From Eutrophocola sp963925675 (lineage in GTDB: Bacteria; Pseudomonadota; Gammaproteobacteria; Pseudomonadales; Pseudohongiellaceae), in the NCBI GenBank assembly GCA_963925675.1, contig CAWUSW010000037.1:1-64000 (forward strand): 64,000 nucleotides of DNA. The letters run 5' to 3'. The notes beneath the pieces were generated by a model, which worked only from the letters and a program-made list of their open reading frames with translations, made no database searches and was not told the origin of the DNA. Every line of letters begins with the position of its first letter. Position 1 is the first letter of the stretch. Shown here piece after piece: positions 9,268 to 17,368 of this stretch. Both the position numbers and the translations under genes were made by a program.

Positions 9268-9637
9268 CTATCCAGGCTTCAATATTTTTGCCAACTTTGA
9301 TTGGAAGTACCCGCCAGAACATAATAAAAGGTGTCCCATCCTTTTTATAATTAATCGCCTTTCCTTCAAATTTCTTGCCGGACTTTAGCGCTACAGCTAA
9401 ACGATCTATAACTTTTTTATCGGTCCCTTTACCCTGAAGGATTCTAGGTGTTTTACCTATTACTTCTGAAGGATTATGACCAGTGAGCATCCGAAATGCT
9501 TTATTAGCGTAAATTATTTTTCCCTTAGCAGTGGCATCAGTGATCAGAATAGAATCAAAACTATTCTCAGCCATCACTTTTAACAGTGCCAGACTAGTTT
9601 CGGTCTTTCCCAAAGATTTCTCGATTGTATATGCCAT
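9236..9637 (-). CDS. Small single-domain PAS protein, LOV-like without the photoactive cysteine
   Basis: The 133-residue soluble protein is essentially one PAS domain. It has FDSILITDATAKGKIIYANKA, the loop GKTPRILQGKGTD, then NYKKDGTPFIMFWRVLPI. The pattern is closest to LOV/PAS_9 sensors, where the corresponding loop reads GKNCRFLQG and the cysteine forms the flavin adduct. Here T-P stand in its place, so flavin photochemistry of the usual kind is not expected. No output domain is attached. The gene meets a truncated Sel1 gene tail to tail with a small overlap. The ligand and partner are unknown. Confidence 0.75.
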   Translation of the reverse strand: MAYTIEKSLGKTETSLALLKVMAENSFDSILITDATAKGKIIYANKAFRMLTGHNPSEVIGKTPRILQGKGTDKKVIDRLAVALKSGKKFEGKAINYKKDGTPFIMFWRVLPIKVGKNIEAWIAIQRAGSSTI

Positions 9638-10144
9638 TATTGATTCCTTAACTTCATTAAATTACCAACACTTATATACGCATAGAATCACATTCAGATC
9701 ACCTAACCTGCGTTTTGGGTAATTCTCGCAGAGTAGACAATAGTAAGGGCAGGTATTTAATCGTGGGGGTATGAAATAGAACTCCAGGCAGGAAGCCCAA
9801 GGGCATCCCATTGCATTCTGGCGGAGACAGATTCAGGTGAGAACCAATTATCCTCAAAGGGCTACCTGTAAGCATCAAAGTAAACTTGGAAGGTGAGAAT
9901 TGATGTATCTTTTCGAAGATATAGGGTTCGACAGGCGCGATAGCGCCGCAGATGATATTTCCCACAAGCTAGCAAGACGCCTTCTTCAGCAGGCTATTTG
10001 ATAGAGAAGCCTATTATTGACTAAATTGTGTAATAAACTAGAATCAATTTCACACCAAAAATTAAATGAAAAATATAATTATTTGAGACGCTTTGATAAC
10101 TTCGAGTAATAACATTTAATCGACTAATCTACAAAAGGTGATAG
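9638..10144. other. Intergenic stretch without a supported gene
   Basis: This 507-base stretch separates the PAS gene from the Tat-exported protein. A minus-strand frame at 9699-9965 (88 residues) and a plus-strand 32-codon frame at 9903-10001 with an AAGGTGAG ribosome-site-like sequence are present. I recognise neither product, and they overlap each other. The last 130 bases are AT-rich and probably hold the promoter of the next gene, which has AAAGGTG just before its ATG. Confidence 0.4.
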
Positions 10145-10594
10145 ATGACCAATCGCAGACAATTTATAAAGTGCGGACTTTCTTTTACGGCACTACCGCT
10201 GACTGGTCTTAGTTCATTAAATATGGCGGTTGCTACGCCAGAGGGGCATTCTTTCGAGCTTGAAAGTTTTGTCTCTGACCTGCGTTATGAAGAATCTGTT
10301 GCAACGGCCGCTTCGCTTAAAGCGCAGGGTGTGCCTATCGCTGAAATTAGCGGAGACCTTACCGATTTGTGGATTAAGCAATACTCCAGACAATGGAAAC
10401 AAAAGCCGATGTCATTAGCCGGTGTCACGGGCAAAGATGCACTGTTTGTTCTGGAAACACTGGCACCGGATTATGGTATGCGGCTTATCTACAGAGCAGA
10501 AATTCCCCAAAATGAAACTTCGTCAACTCAGGAAGGTGTGGAATTAATTTCCTGGATCATTGTGCCAAGGCAAATTGCCGAGGAACTCTCCTGA
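10145..10594 (+). CDS. Tat-exported protein upstream of flavocytochrome
   Basis: The 149-residue protein opens with a twin-arginine signal (MTNRRQFIKCGLSF, then a mild hydrophobic stretch to about residue 30), so it is probably exported folded. The mature part has no motif I recognise. It lies 73 bases before a p-cresol methylhydroxylase-like flavoprotein gene on the same strand, and I infer a role in that enzyme's maturation or complex. The ribosome site AAAGGTG is well placed. Function is unknown. Confidence 0.75.
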   Translation: MTNRRQFIKCGLSFTALPLTGLSSLNMAVATPEGHSFELESFVSDLRYEESVATAASLKAQGVPIAEISGDLTDLWIKQYSRQWKQKPMSLAGVTGKDALFVLETLAPDYGMRLIYRAEIPQNETSSTQEGVELISWIIVPRQIAEELS

Positions 10595-10667
10595 ACGCTT
10601 TTCAGCCTTCCGCATAGCGAAAATCAGCAGCATAAACAACATAACAGCCTAATAAAGAGAAATAACC

Positions 10668-12326
10668 ATGGCCGTGTTACCCCCTAATGTCAGTCAGCAA
10701 CAGTTTGATGCAGCAATAGAGCGCCTGAAAAGTGTGGTTGGCGATGAATGGGTTTTCACCAGTGATGCGGATATTCATGCCTATCGTGACCATTTTTCCT
10801 ATATCAAGGATCAGCCCAATGAATTGATACCTTGTGCCGCCGTTGGACCAGACAGTGTCGAGCAGGTACAGGCAATCGTAAGAATTGCCAACGAATTCAA
10901 GATACCGCTGTATTCAATTTCCACTGGCAAGAATTTTGCCTACGGGGGCCCGTCACCCAATGTTCGTGGCAGTTTAACAGTGGATCTGAAACGCATGGAT
11001 CGGGTTCTGGAAGTGGATGACAAACGTAACTTTGCTTTAGTAGAACCGGGCGTCTCCTATATTGATTTGTATAACTACATTCAGGAACGTGGTCTGAAAG
11101 TCTGGGTTGATACGCCAGATCCAGGTTGGGGGAGTCCGATAGGAAATGCCCTTGATCACGGCATTGGTTATACCCTGGGGCCATATCGAGATCATTTCAG
11201 TGCCCATTGCGGCATGGAAGCTGTTTTGCCAGATGGTGAAATATTGCGCACCGGCATGGGAGCAATGCCCACCTCTGATAGTTGGCAGGAATATAAACAC
11301 GGTTTCGGACCGGATCCCGCCGGCTTATTCGGGCAGGGAAATTTTGGTATTGTCACCAAGATGGGCTTTCGCCTGATGCCGCAACCGGAGCATTGGCGCA
11401 ATGGTCTGGTCACAGTACCCCGACGCCAGGATTTTATTGCCATGGTTGATACGGTGAATTACCTGACCGATCTCGGCATGATTGGCGAACCCTGGTATAG
11501 CGGTGGGCTGCAAGCGCTGATGAATAACACAGAATTTGCAGAAGCCGCCAATGACTTTAATGAAAAAGAAATGGATCGCCAGGCACTTGCTGCAGGCCTG
11601 CCTTCCTGGCGGGTTGAATTACAGTTTTACGGTTCGGAAGGCACCACGCTTGCTAATTGGGAATATGCCAAGGAATTAATGGCGCGCAATATACCCGGGG
11701 TCCAATTTACTGATGGTGAATCATTACCCGTGCCACTGACGGATGAGCAAATTCAGAAAAGTTCGACTCCCTACGAAAGTGCCATGCGTCGCAATATAAC
11801 TCAAGGGCGTCCAGGACTGGGAATCTGGTATATGACCGGACGCACTGATTTCAATCCAAACGCCTGGAATGAAACGCATATTGGTTTGTTTTCTCTGGTG
11901 GGTAGAGGCGGTGAAGCAGTTTTTCAGGCGCAACGGGATTTTGCGGATATTTCAAGACGTCTTGATATGCCTGGTTTCTTTCCAAATTCACTGGCAGTCC
12001 CGGTGAACTGGTATCAGAACAGTTTTTTAATGGGTAACGGTTTTGGCGCTGCCAAGGGTAATTCGCCACAACAAAAGAAAGACGCAACCAGGTTGCTGCG
12101 CAGACTGCTGGAGGAAAATGCCAAACTGGGTTATGGCGATTACCGCGCACCGCCAATTCTTCAGGATGATGTCGCTGATCAATATTCTTTCAATAATAAT
12201 ATTTTGCGCCGCTTCAATGAAAAATTGAAAAACGCGATCGATCCAAATGGCATTATTTCACCGGGCAGGGCGGGTATCTGGCCTGAAGCCTACGCGGATC
12301 TAAGGGGGGCTCTTCGTGAAGACTAA
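10668..12326 (+). CDS. PCMH/eugenol hydroxylase-like FAD oxidoreductase, flavoprotein subunit
   Basis: The 552-residue protein belongs to the vanillyl-alcohol oxidase / p-cresol methylhydroxylase family. These oxidise the side chain of 4-alkylphenols using covalent FAD and pass electrons to a cytochrome c subunit. The FAD-binding half shows ISTGKNFAYGG near residue 87, DGEILRTGMGAM near residue 190 and GLFGQGNFGIVTKMG near residue 220. The C-terminal half ends with the family motif DPNGIISPGRAGIWP. No signal peptide is visible; PCMH flavoproteins can be exported with a partner. The next gene, a small cytochrome c, overlaps its end by 11 bases, as in pchF-pchC. I could not place the covalent FAD residue with certainty. 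Eugenol hydroxylase is an equally good name. Confidence 0.85.
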   Translation: MAVLPPNVSQQQFDAAIERLKSVVGDEWVFTSDADIHAYRDHFSYIKDQPNELIPCAAVGPDSVEQVQAIVRIANEFKIPLYSISTGKNFAYGGPSPNVRGSLTVDLKRMDRVLEVDDKRNFALVEPGVSYIDLYNYIQERGLKVWVDTPDPGWGSPIGNALDHGIGYTLGPYRDHFSAHCGMEAVLPDGEILRTGMGAMPTSDSWQEYKHGFGPDPAGLFGQGNFGIVTKMGFRLMPQPEHWRNGLVTVPRRQDFIAMVDTVNYLTDLGMIGEPWYSGGLQALMNNTEFAEAANDFNEKEMDRQALAAGLPSWRVELQFYGSEGTTLANWEYAKELMARNIPGVQFTDGESLPVPLTDEQIQKSSTPYESAMRRNITQGRPGLGIWYMTGRTDFNPNAWNETHIGLFSLVGRGGEAVFQAQRDFADISRRLDMPGFFPNSLAVPVNWYQNSFLMGNGFGAAKGNSPQQKKDATRLLRRLLEENAKLGYGDYRAPPILQDDVADQYSFNNNILRRFNEKLKNAIDPNGIISPGRAGIWPEAYADLRGALRED

Positions 12327-12702
12327 AATGGACAAACTACTTAGAAGGGCTTTTTTGGGACTGACACTTGTTGCATCAACTCAAATTGCACTTGCACAGG
12401 ACAGTGATGCTGCTTTGCGGGGCAAAGCCAAATTTGATCACAGTTGTGCACCTTGCCACGGCAAAGGGCCAGGTGATGATGGTCGTGAGATGTTGCCCGG
12501 GACTCATTCTTTGAAGATCAAGTATGGGGATACATTGCCGGCTGCATTGGAGGATCGTACTGATTTGACCAGTGAAGTAATCTCGGTTTTCGTGCGTATG
12601 GGAGCATGGTCTATGCCGCCATTCAGAAAGACTGAACTCTCTGATAAAGAAATAGATGATATTGCGTCATATATTGCAGTGTCTTCAAGGGCCGGGAACT
12701 AG
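12316..12702 (+). CDS. Cytochrome c subunit of PCMH-like flavocytochrome
   Basis: The 128-residue protein has a signal peptide ending near IALAQ and one heme-c site, CAPCHG, near residue 46. A methionine for the sixth ligand is probably in WSMPPF near residue 99. GTG 12316 is favoured because a GGGGGG-rich ribosome site lies 6 bases upstream. ATG 12328 is possible and would place the start just after the flavoprotein stop. The short length and position match PchC, the electron acceptor of p-cresol methylhydroxylase. Confidence 0.85.
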   Translation: MKTKMDKLLRRAFLGLTLVASTQIALAQDSDAALRGKAKFDHSCAPCHGKGPGDDGREMLPGTHSLKIKYGDTLPAALEDRTDLTSEVISVFVRMGAWSMPPFRKTELSDKEIDDIASYIAVSSRAGN

Positions 12703-12845
12703 GAAGAGACCTGGTGCCGCGCTTCAGGTTCTGCTACATGGAGTGTGTCCTGAAAAAGCAGGTTGGCATTTAAGCAGGTATTTGAAAACGGATCCTGATA
12801 CTGAGTTTTCTGGATAATTAATAGAATAATAACACTGGAAATTCT

Positions 12846-14267
12846 GTGTCACAGAACACTGCTGAGTCATCAGCTGAATCAAAACATAAATTGGCAAAAG
12901 CGAATTCTATATATCTGTTCATAGGACTTGTTGTTGCCTGCCTTTGCTATTTTCTTCTCTGGTATTTCAACTATTCACCCAGTGTTTGCTGGACCGGTGC
13001 AATTACCTGCCTGTGTGCCTGCTGGTGGATTTTTGAAGCAGTCCCCATCCCGGTCACCGCTTTGGTACCACTGGCACTCTTACCAACAACCGGGGTATTA
13101 ACGCCGGCCCAGGTGGGGCAGGCCTATGGTAGCCCCACAGTACTGCTGGTAATGGGTGGCTTTATTTTGTCAGCATCGATGGTGAGCAGTAGTGCTCATC
13201 AGCGTGTAGCACTGATCATGATTAATTTATTTGGCGGGCAAAGCAGTCGCAGAATAGTATTTGGTTTTATGGCTGCCGCGGCTGTGCTGAGTATGTGGAT
13301 TTCCAATGCTGCGACGTCTCTTATGTTGCTACCAGTGATTCTTGCGGTGTTGGAAAGAACCCGTGATCCCAAGCTGGCGACACCACTGTTGTTGGGGCTT
13401 GCCTATGCCGCAAATGTTGGCGGCCTGGGTACGCCAATAGGGACGCCTGCCAATCTGGTATTTATCCAGGTCTACAGTGATACCACAGGGATTGAAATTG
13501 GTTTCATGCAATGGATGACCTGGGGTGTGCCGATTATTCTGGTATTTCTGCCAATCATTGGTTTTTGGGTAACGCGCAAATTACATTTCACCGGGGCTAT
13601 TGAATTGCCTGAAGTCGGGCTTTGGCAAGAACAACAGAAAAGGGTGCTGATGGTGTTCTTTATTACCGCATGTGCCTGGATGTTTCGAACTGAGCCCTTT
13701 GGTGGCTGGAGTCAGGCCTTGAATGTTCCGGGTGTGACAGATGCCAGTATTGCGCTTTTTGCCGCGATAAGTCTTTTCATCATCCCGGATAGTAAGGGAG
13801 GGCGACTGCTGGATTGGGAGGGTGTGAGTAAAATTCCCTGGGGAATTCTGATTTTACTGGGGTCAGGTTTCGCGATAGCAAGAGCATTTTCGGAATCCGG
13901 ATTGAGTGCGATTCTTGGTCAGGCCTTATCCGGGTTAACAGCTTACCCAATCCTGATAATGACAGCAGGTTTGTGCCTGATGGTGACTTTTCTAACGGAA
14001 TTAACCAGTAATACTGCGACTACTGCCTTGCTTATGCCGGTACTGGCCGGGGCTGCTTTGGCTGCCAATATTGATCCGGTGTTACTGATGTTGCCGGCGG
14101 CCTTGTCGGCCAGTTGTGCATTTATGCTACCTACTGCTACAACACCAAATGGCGTTGCTTTCAGTACCGGTCGCTTCGCGATTAAAACCATGGCCAGGGA
14201 AGGGCTTGTTATTAACCTGCTTGGCGTACTGATCATTACTTTCATTTGCTTTTGGATTTTGAATTAG
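12846..14267 (+). CDS. SLC13/DASS family sodium-coupled anion transporter
   Basis: The 473-residue inner-membrane protein has about 11-12 hydrophobic segments. It carries the two family hallmark motifs: SNAATSLMLLP near residue 155 and SNTATTALLMP near residue 388. These are the S-N-T type hairpins that bind sodium and a di- or tricarboxylate. The start is GTG 12846 with a weak ribosome site. It follows the flavocytochrome by 143 bases and precedes an MmgE/PrpD gene on the same strand, so it may import an organic acid for that pathway. Substrate is inferred only from family. Confidence 0.9.
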   Translation: MSQNTAESSAESKHKLAKANSIYLFIGLVVACLCYFLLWYFNYSPSVCWTGAITCLCACWWIFEAVPIPVTALVPLALLPTTGVLTPAQVGQAYGSPTVLLVMGGFILSASMVSSSAHQRVALIMINLFGGQSSRRIVFGFMAAAAVLSMWISNAATSLMLLPVILAVLERTRDPKLATPLLLGLAYAANVGGLGTPIGTPANLVFIQVYSDTTGIEIGFMQWMTWGVPIILVFLPIIGFWVTRKLHFTGAIELPEVGLWQEQQKRVLMVFFITACAWMFRTEPFGGWSQALNVPGVTDASIALFAAISLFIIPDSKGGRLLDWEGVSKIPWGILILLGSGFAIARAFSESGLSAILGQALSGLTAYPILIMTAGLCLMVTFLTELTSNTATTALLMPVLAGAALAANIDPVLLMLPAALSASCAFMLPTATTPNGVAFSTGRFAIKTMAREGLVINLLGVLIITFICFWILN

Positions 14268-14318
14268 CATTTGCTGCTTATAAAGAAAAAACACTGAGAA
14301 GAGTTGAGAATATCCCCT

Positions 14319-15698
14319 ATGTCGTACTCAGAATTACTAACACACTGGTCCCTGGGACTACGTTATGAAGATTTACCGGGTCAGGTAATTGAAAATACCC
14401 GTTTGCGCGTACTTGATGTAACCGGGCTGGCACTTGCCGGTTTGGGAACTGAGTTTGGCCGCTCGGTCAAACAATCAACGCTGGAGCTCTCGCCCGGTGG
14501 AAGTTGTCGTATTTGGGGTTCAGGAGAGGCTACGACGGTCACCGGTGCTGCATTTACTAATGGCGCACTGTCCCAGGCCTTGGAATTTGACGACACGCAT
14601 AATCGCTCAATCGTTCATATGAGCGGCCCGTCAGTATCTGCCGCAATGGCATTGGCAGAACGGGACCAGCTTTCCGGTAAGGATCTCATTACGGCGATTG
14701 CCATTGGTAATGAAATCTCTTGCCGCATTGGCAGTGTCGCTCCCCAACAGTTTCATCGCAGAGGTTTTCATCCCACCGGCATGTTTGCTGCATTTGGCAC
14801 TACCTGGCTAGCAGGCTATTTATTGAAACTAAGTAAACAACAACAGGTGAACGCGGCTGGCATAGTCGGCAGTTATGCCGCGGGTTTATTGCAATGCTGG
14901 GTTGATGGCACACAATCAAAGTTTTTACACCCCGGCTGGGCATCGCAAAGTGGCATTACTGCCGCTACGCTGGGTAAAAATGGAACGACCGGTCCGCTGG
15001 AAGTGATAGAAGGACGTTTTGGTTTGTTTGCGTCGCATTTGCAAGATAAAAATATTGATCTGGATTATGGCATATTGGTTGATGATCTTGGCACTCACTG
15101 GGAGAGTGAAAATGCATCATTTAAACCATTTCCGGTGGCTCATGTTATCCATCCCTATATTGATGCGCTGCTCAGATTAACGGTAGCACATAATATCAAG
15201 GCTGAAGATGTGGCGCGCATAATTTGTCCAGTGCCAGAATATCAGGTAGGTATTGTATGTGAACCTTTGGCAGAAAAACGACGACCTAACAGCGATTCAC
15301 ATGGCCGCGTTAGTTTGCAATACACACTTGCTGAAGCCCTTGTGCTGGGGGAAATAAATAAAAACTCATATACCTGTGCTTCCTTGAAGGATAAAACAAT
15401 ACTGGCGCTGGCTGACAAAGTTGACTATCAGATCGACAACACTTTTCCTGGCCCAGAACAATTCAAAGGCCAGGTAACCATCGAGTTAAAAAGTGGCAAG
15501 TCATACACGGAAATTGAAGAACATAATCGGGGCTCCAGAGAAAATCCGATGACAGAAAAAGAAATCATGGATAAGTTCACTGAAAACTCTGATGATGTAC
15601 TGAGCCGGGATCAGCAACAAGTACTGGCAGAGAATATTCTTTCGCTGGAGTTATTATCCAATACCGCTGATATTGTTACGCTTACCTGTGGAAAATAA
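14319..15698 (+). CDS. MmgE/PrpD family protein
   Basis: The 459-residue cytoplasmic protein belongs to the MmgE/PrpD family. That family includes 2-methylcitrate dehydratase, cis-aconitate decarboxylase and iminodisuccinate epimerase. Conserved stretches include LEFDDTHNRSIVHMSG near residue 90, the FHPTGMFAAFG motif near residue 150 and LHPGWASQSG near residue 206. ATG 14319 is preferred over TTG 14304 because the family usually begins just there, although the ribosome site is weak for both. No other propionate genes are nearby, so a methylcitrate role is not supported. The adjacent SLC13 transporter suggests a dicarboxylic substrate. Confidence 0.87.
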   Translation: MSYSELLTHWSLGLRYEDLPGQVIENTRLRVLDVTGLALAGLGTEFGRSVKQSTLELSPGGSCRIWGSGEATTVTGAAFTNGALSQALEFDDTHNRSIVHMSGPSVSAAMALAERDQLSGKDLITAIAIGNEISCRIGSVAPQQFHRRGFHPTGMFAAFGTTWLAGYLLKLSKQQQVNAAGIVGSYAAGLLQCWVDGTQSKFLHPGWASQSGITAATLGKNGTTGPLEVIEGRFGLFASHLQDKNIDLDYGILVDDLGTHWESENASFKPFPVAHVIHPYIDALLRLTVAHNIKAEDVARIICPVPEYQVGIVCEPLAEKRRPNSDSHGRVSLQYTLAEALVLGEINKNSYTCASLKDKTILALADKVDYQIDNTFPGPEQFKGQVTIELKSGKSYTEIEEHNRGSRENPMTEKEIMDKFTENSDDVLSRDQQQVLAENILSLELLSNTADIVTLTCGK

Positions 15699-15752
15699 TG
15701 CGGCAAAGGACATAAATAATAAAATTAACACCGGGTAATGGTAACAAGCTGT

Positions 15753-16583
15753 TTATTTTTGTCTTACCAGATTAAACGCATCGGCAGCATCATAAGCGGC
15801 CATTATTTCCCGGTGCTTGGCTTCAAGCATGGCTCTTGTAGGCGAGTGAGTTGCTATATAAAAGCGCTTATCACGAATGCCATCGAGTAATCGCGCTGCC
15901 ACTTCATCCGGTGACATCCCGTTAGCGGTATCCTCAGGTGTTGAAGCAAACATATTTTCACCTCCCAAGTATCCTCTGTGCTCAGCAGAGCTTAAATAAA
16001 AATCAGATGCCACTGCTGCAGGTAACAATACCGAGACATTAATACTCGATTCTTCAAGGTCATGGGCAAGGGCTTCAGACAGACCTATCAGGGCATATTT
16101 TGAGGTCGCATAAACACCATTCTTACGGGGTCTGACAATGAGTCCGGAAAGCGAACAGGTGTTAACGACATGCCCATCCTCATTGTGCTGCTGCATTCCA
16201 GGGAGAAAACTGCGAATACAATGAACAGTGCCATAAAGGTTAACGCCCAGAAGCCACTCCCAGACATCATCTTCGACATCGACAATATCCGGCCCGCGAA
16301 TAAACACGGCGGCATTATTCATTAGCAGGTGAACCGCCCCGAATTCTGCCACCACTGTTTCAGCCGCTTTTTCTACAGCTGCAGCATCAGTTACGTCAAG
16401 CGCCAGCGCCAGGGTTCTGACACCATCTTTTTGTATACTGTTTACGGCATTACTTAGCTGTTCTGCACGATTATCCAGTAAGACCACATGCATTCCTTCA
16501 TTAGCAAAAGCTTTTGCACTGGCCAGGCCTATACCGGAGGCTGCGCCAGTTATGACTGCTACTTTATTCTGGAATGACTGCAT
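15753..16583 (-). CDS. Short-chain dehydrogenase/reductase
   Basis: The 276-residue enzyme has the classical SDR layout. The cofactor motif is TGAASGIG near residue 13, and NNAAVF lies near residue 90. A serine in NTCSLSG is followed by YATSK, giving the catalytic S, Y and K. An aspartate after strand 2 (LLDNR) predicts NAD over NADP. ATG 16583 is chosen because TAGGGA precedes it at good distance and the family starts with NKVAVITG; the frame is open further upstream. It converges with the MmgE/PrpD gene. Substrate unknown. Confidence 0.9.
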   Translation of the reverse strand: MQSFQNKVAVITGAASGIGLASAKAFANEGMHVVLLDNRAEQLSNAVNSIQKDGVRTLALALDVTDAAAVEKAAETVVAEFGAVHLLMNNAAVFIRGPDIVDVEDDVWEWLLGVNLYGTVHCIRSFLPGMQQHNEDGHVVNTCSLSGLIVRPRKNGVYATSKYALIGLSEALAHDLEESSINVSVLLPAAVASDFYLSSAEHRGYLGGENMFASTPEDTANGMSPDEVAARLLDGIRDKRFYIATHSPTRAMLEAKHREIMAAYDAADAFNLVRQK

Positions 16584-16701
16584 GAAATTATTCCCTAAGC
16601 TTCGCTGTTTAAACTTTATGTATGTCCGATACATACTATTAAATAACTGACTTTCAATGACTCTTTATCTTTCTGTTTTATTGATAGTGATATAGATAGT
16701 G

Positions 16702-17187
16702 CTATTCAGGGATGCTTTTTGAACAATCACATTTTATTTTACTGGAACGCACACGTAATAATTCAACATTTTCTCCGATAGGATAATCATCAACAAATTC
16801 CAGTTTTGTATCGCCATTTTGCTGCCACTGTTTCGGAAATGCCAGGGTAGAGGTATTTGAGTTTTCATCCCTGATTGTTGCACTAATCTCCAGACTGCCA
16901 GCGCCTACAATGCATGACTTGTTTTCTATTGACGTCTCAACATGAGCAAAGGTATTTCTTTGGTAATAAGCAAGAGAGATGCTTGCCTGACAGGGAATTA
17001 ACTTAATTTCCGGAATGGTAAAACTAGTAGTGATTTTATTTTCAATACTCAAGGTATTGGCATCAGCTTCATTCTTCTGAATTCTGGAAGCAAGGCCGCC
17101 CAGAGGCTGATCTGTAGCTTTTTGAGCTGCTGCGGTGATGGAAGAGAGGAGAAATAGTGCCATCAAGATATATCTGCTTATACGCAC
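16702..17187 (-). CDS. Secreted protein of unknown function
   Basis: The 161-residue protein begins with a signal peptide (MRISRYILMALFLLSSITAAAQ). The mature part is mostly beta-like, with cysteines near residues 64, 91, 153 and 155 that could form disulfides in the periplasm. No domain is recognised. It is a single gene diverging from the DUF1538 operon 181 bases away, so shared promoter control is possible. Confidence 0.7.
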   Translation of the reverse strand: MRISRYILMALFLLSSITAAAQKATDQPLGGLASRIQKNEADANTLSIENKITTSFTIPEIKLIPCQASISLAYYQRNTFAHVETSIENKSCIVGAGSLEISATIRDENSNTSTLAFPKQWQQNGDTKLEFVDDYPIGENVELLRVRSSKIKCDCSKSIPE

Positions 17188-17368
17188 AATAACTATTCCC
17201 GAAACCAGTCTTTGTCACAATGCTTTACATTATCCCTTTTACGGATTTATTGCACTCAATCAATGCATGTTAGTGCTTTCGCTGGATTTATCCTTTTATC
17301 CATTCCAAAAATTGGCGACATTGTTTATGATGAATTGATAAGTCCAGAGTGGTTGGTTTGCATTAGGC

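Noticed and set aside
9699..9965. 88-codon minus-strand frame between the PAS and Tat genes
   Set aside because: No similarity recognised, no signal or domain, and a shorter frame with a better ribosome site overlaps it on the other strand.
9903..10001. 32-codon plus-strand frame with AAGGTGAG before its ATG
   Set aside because: Ribosome-site match is good, but the product is unknown, no promoter or neighbour supports it, and it overlaps another frame. Not listed as a gene.
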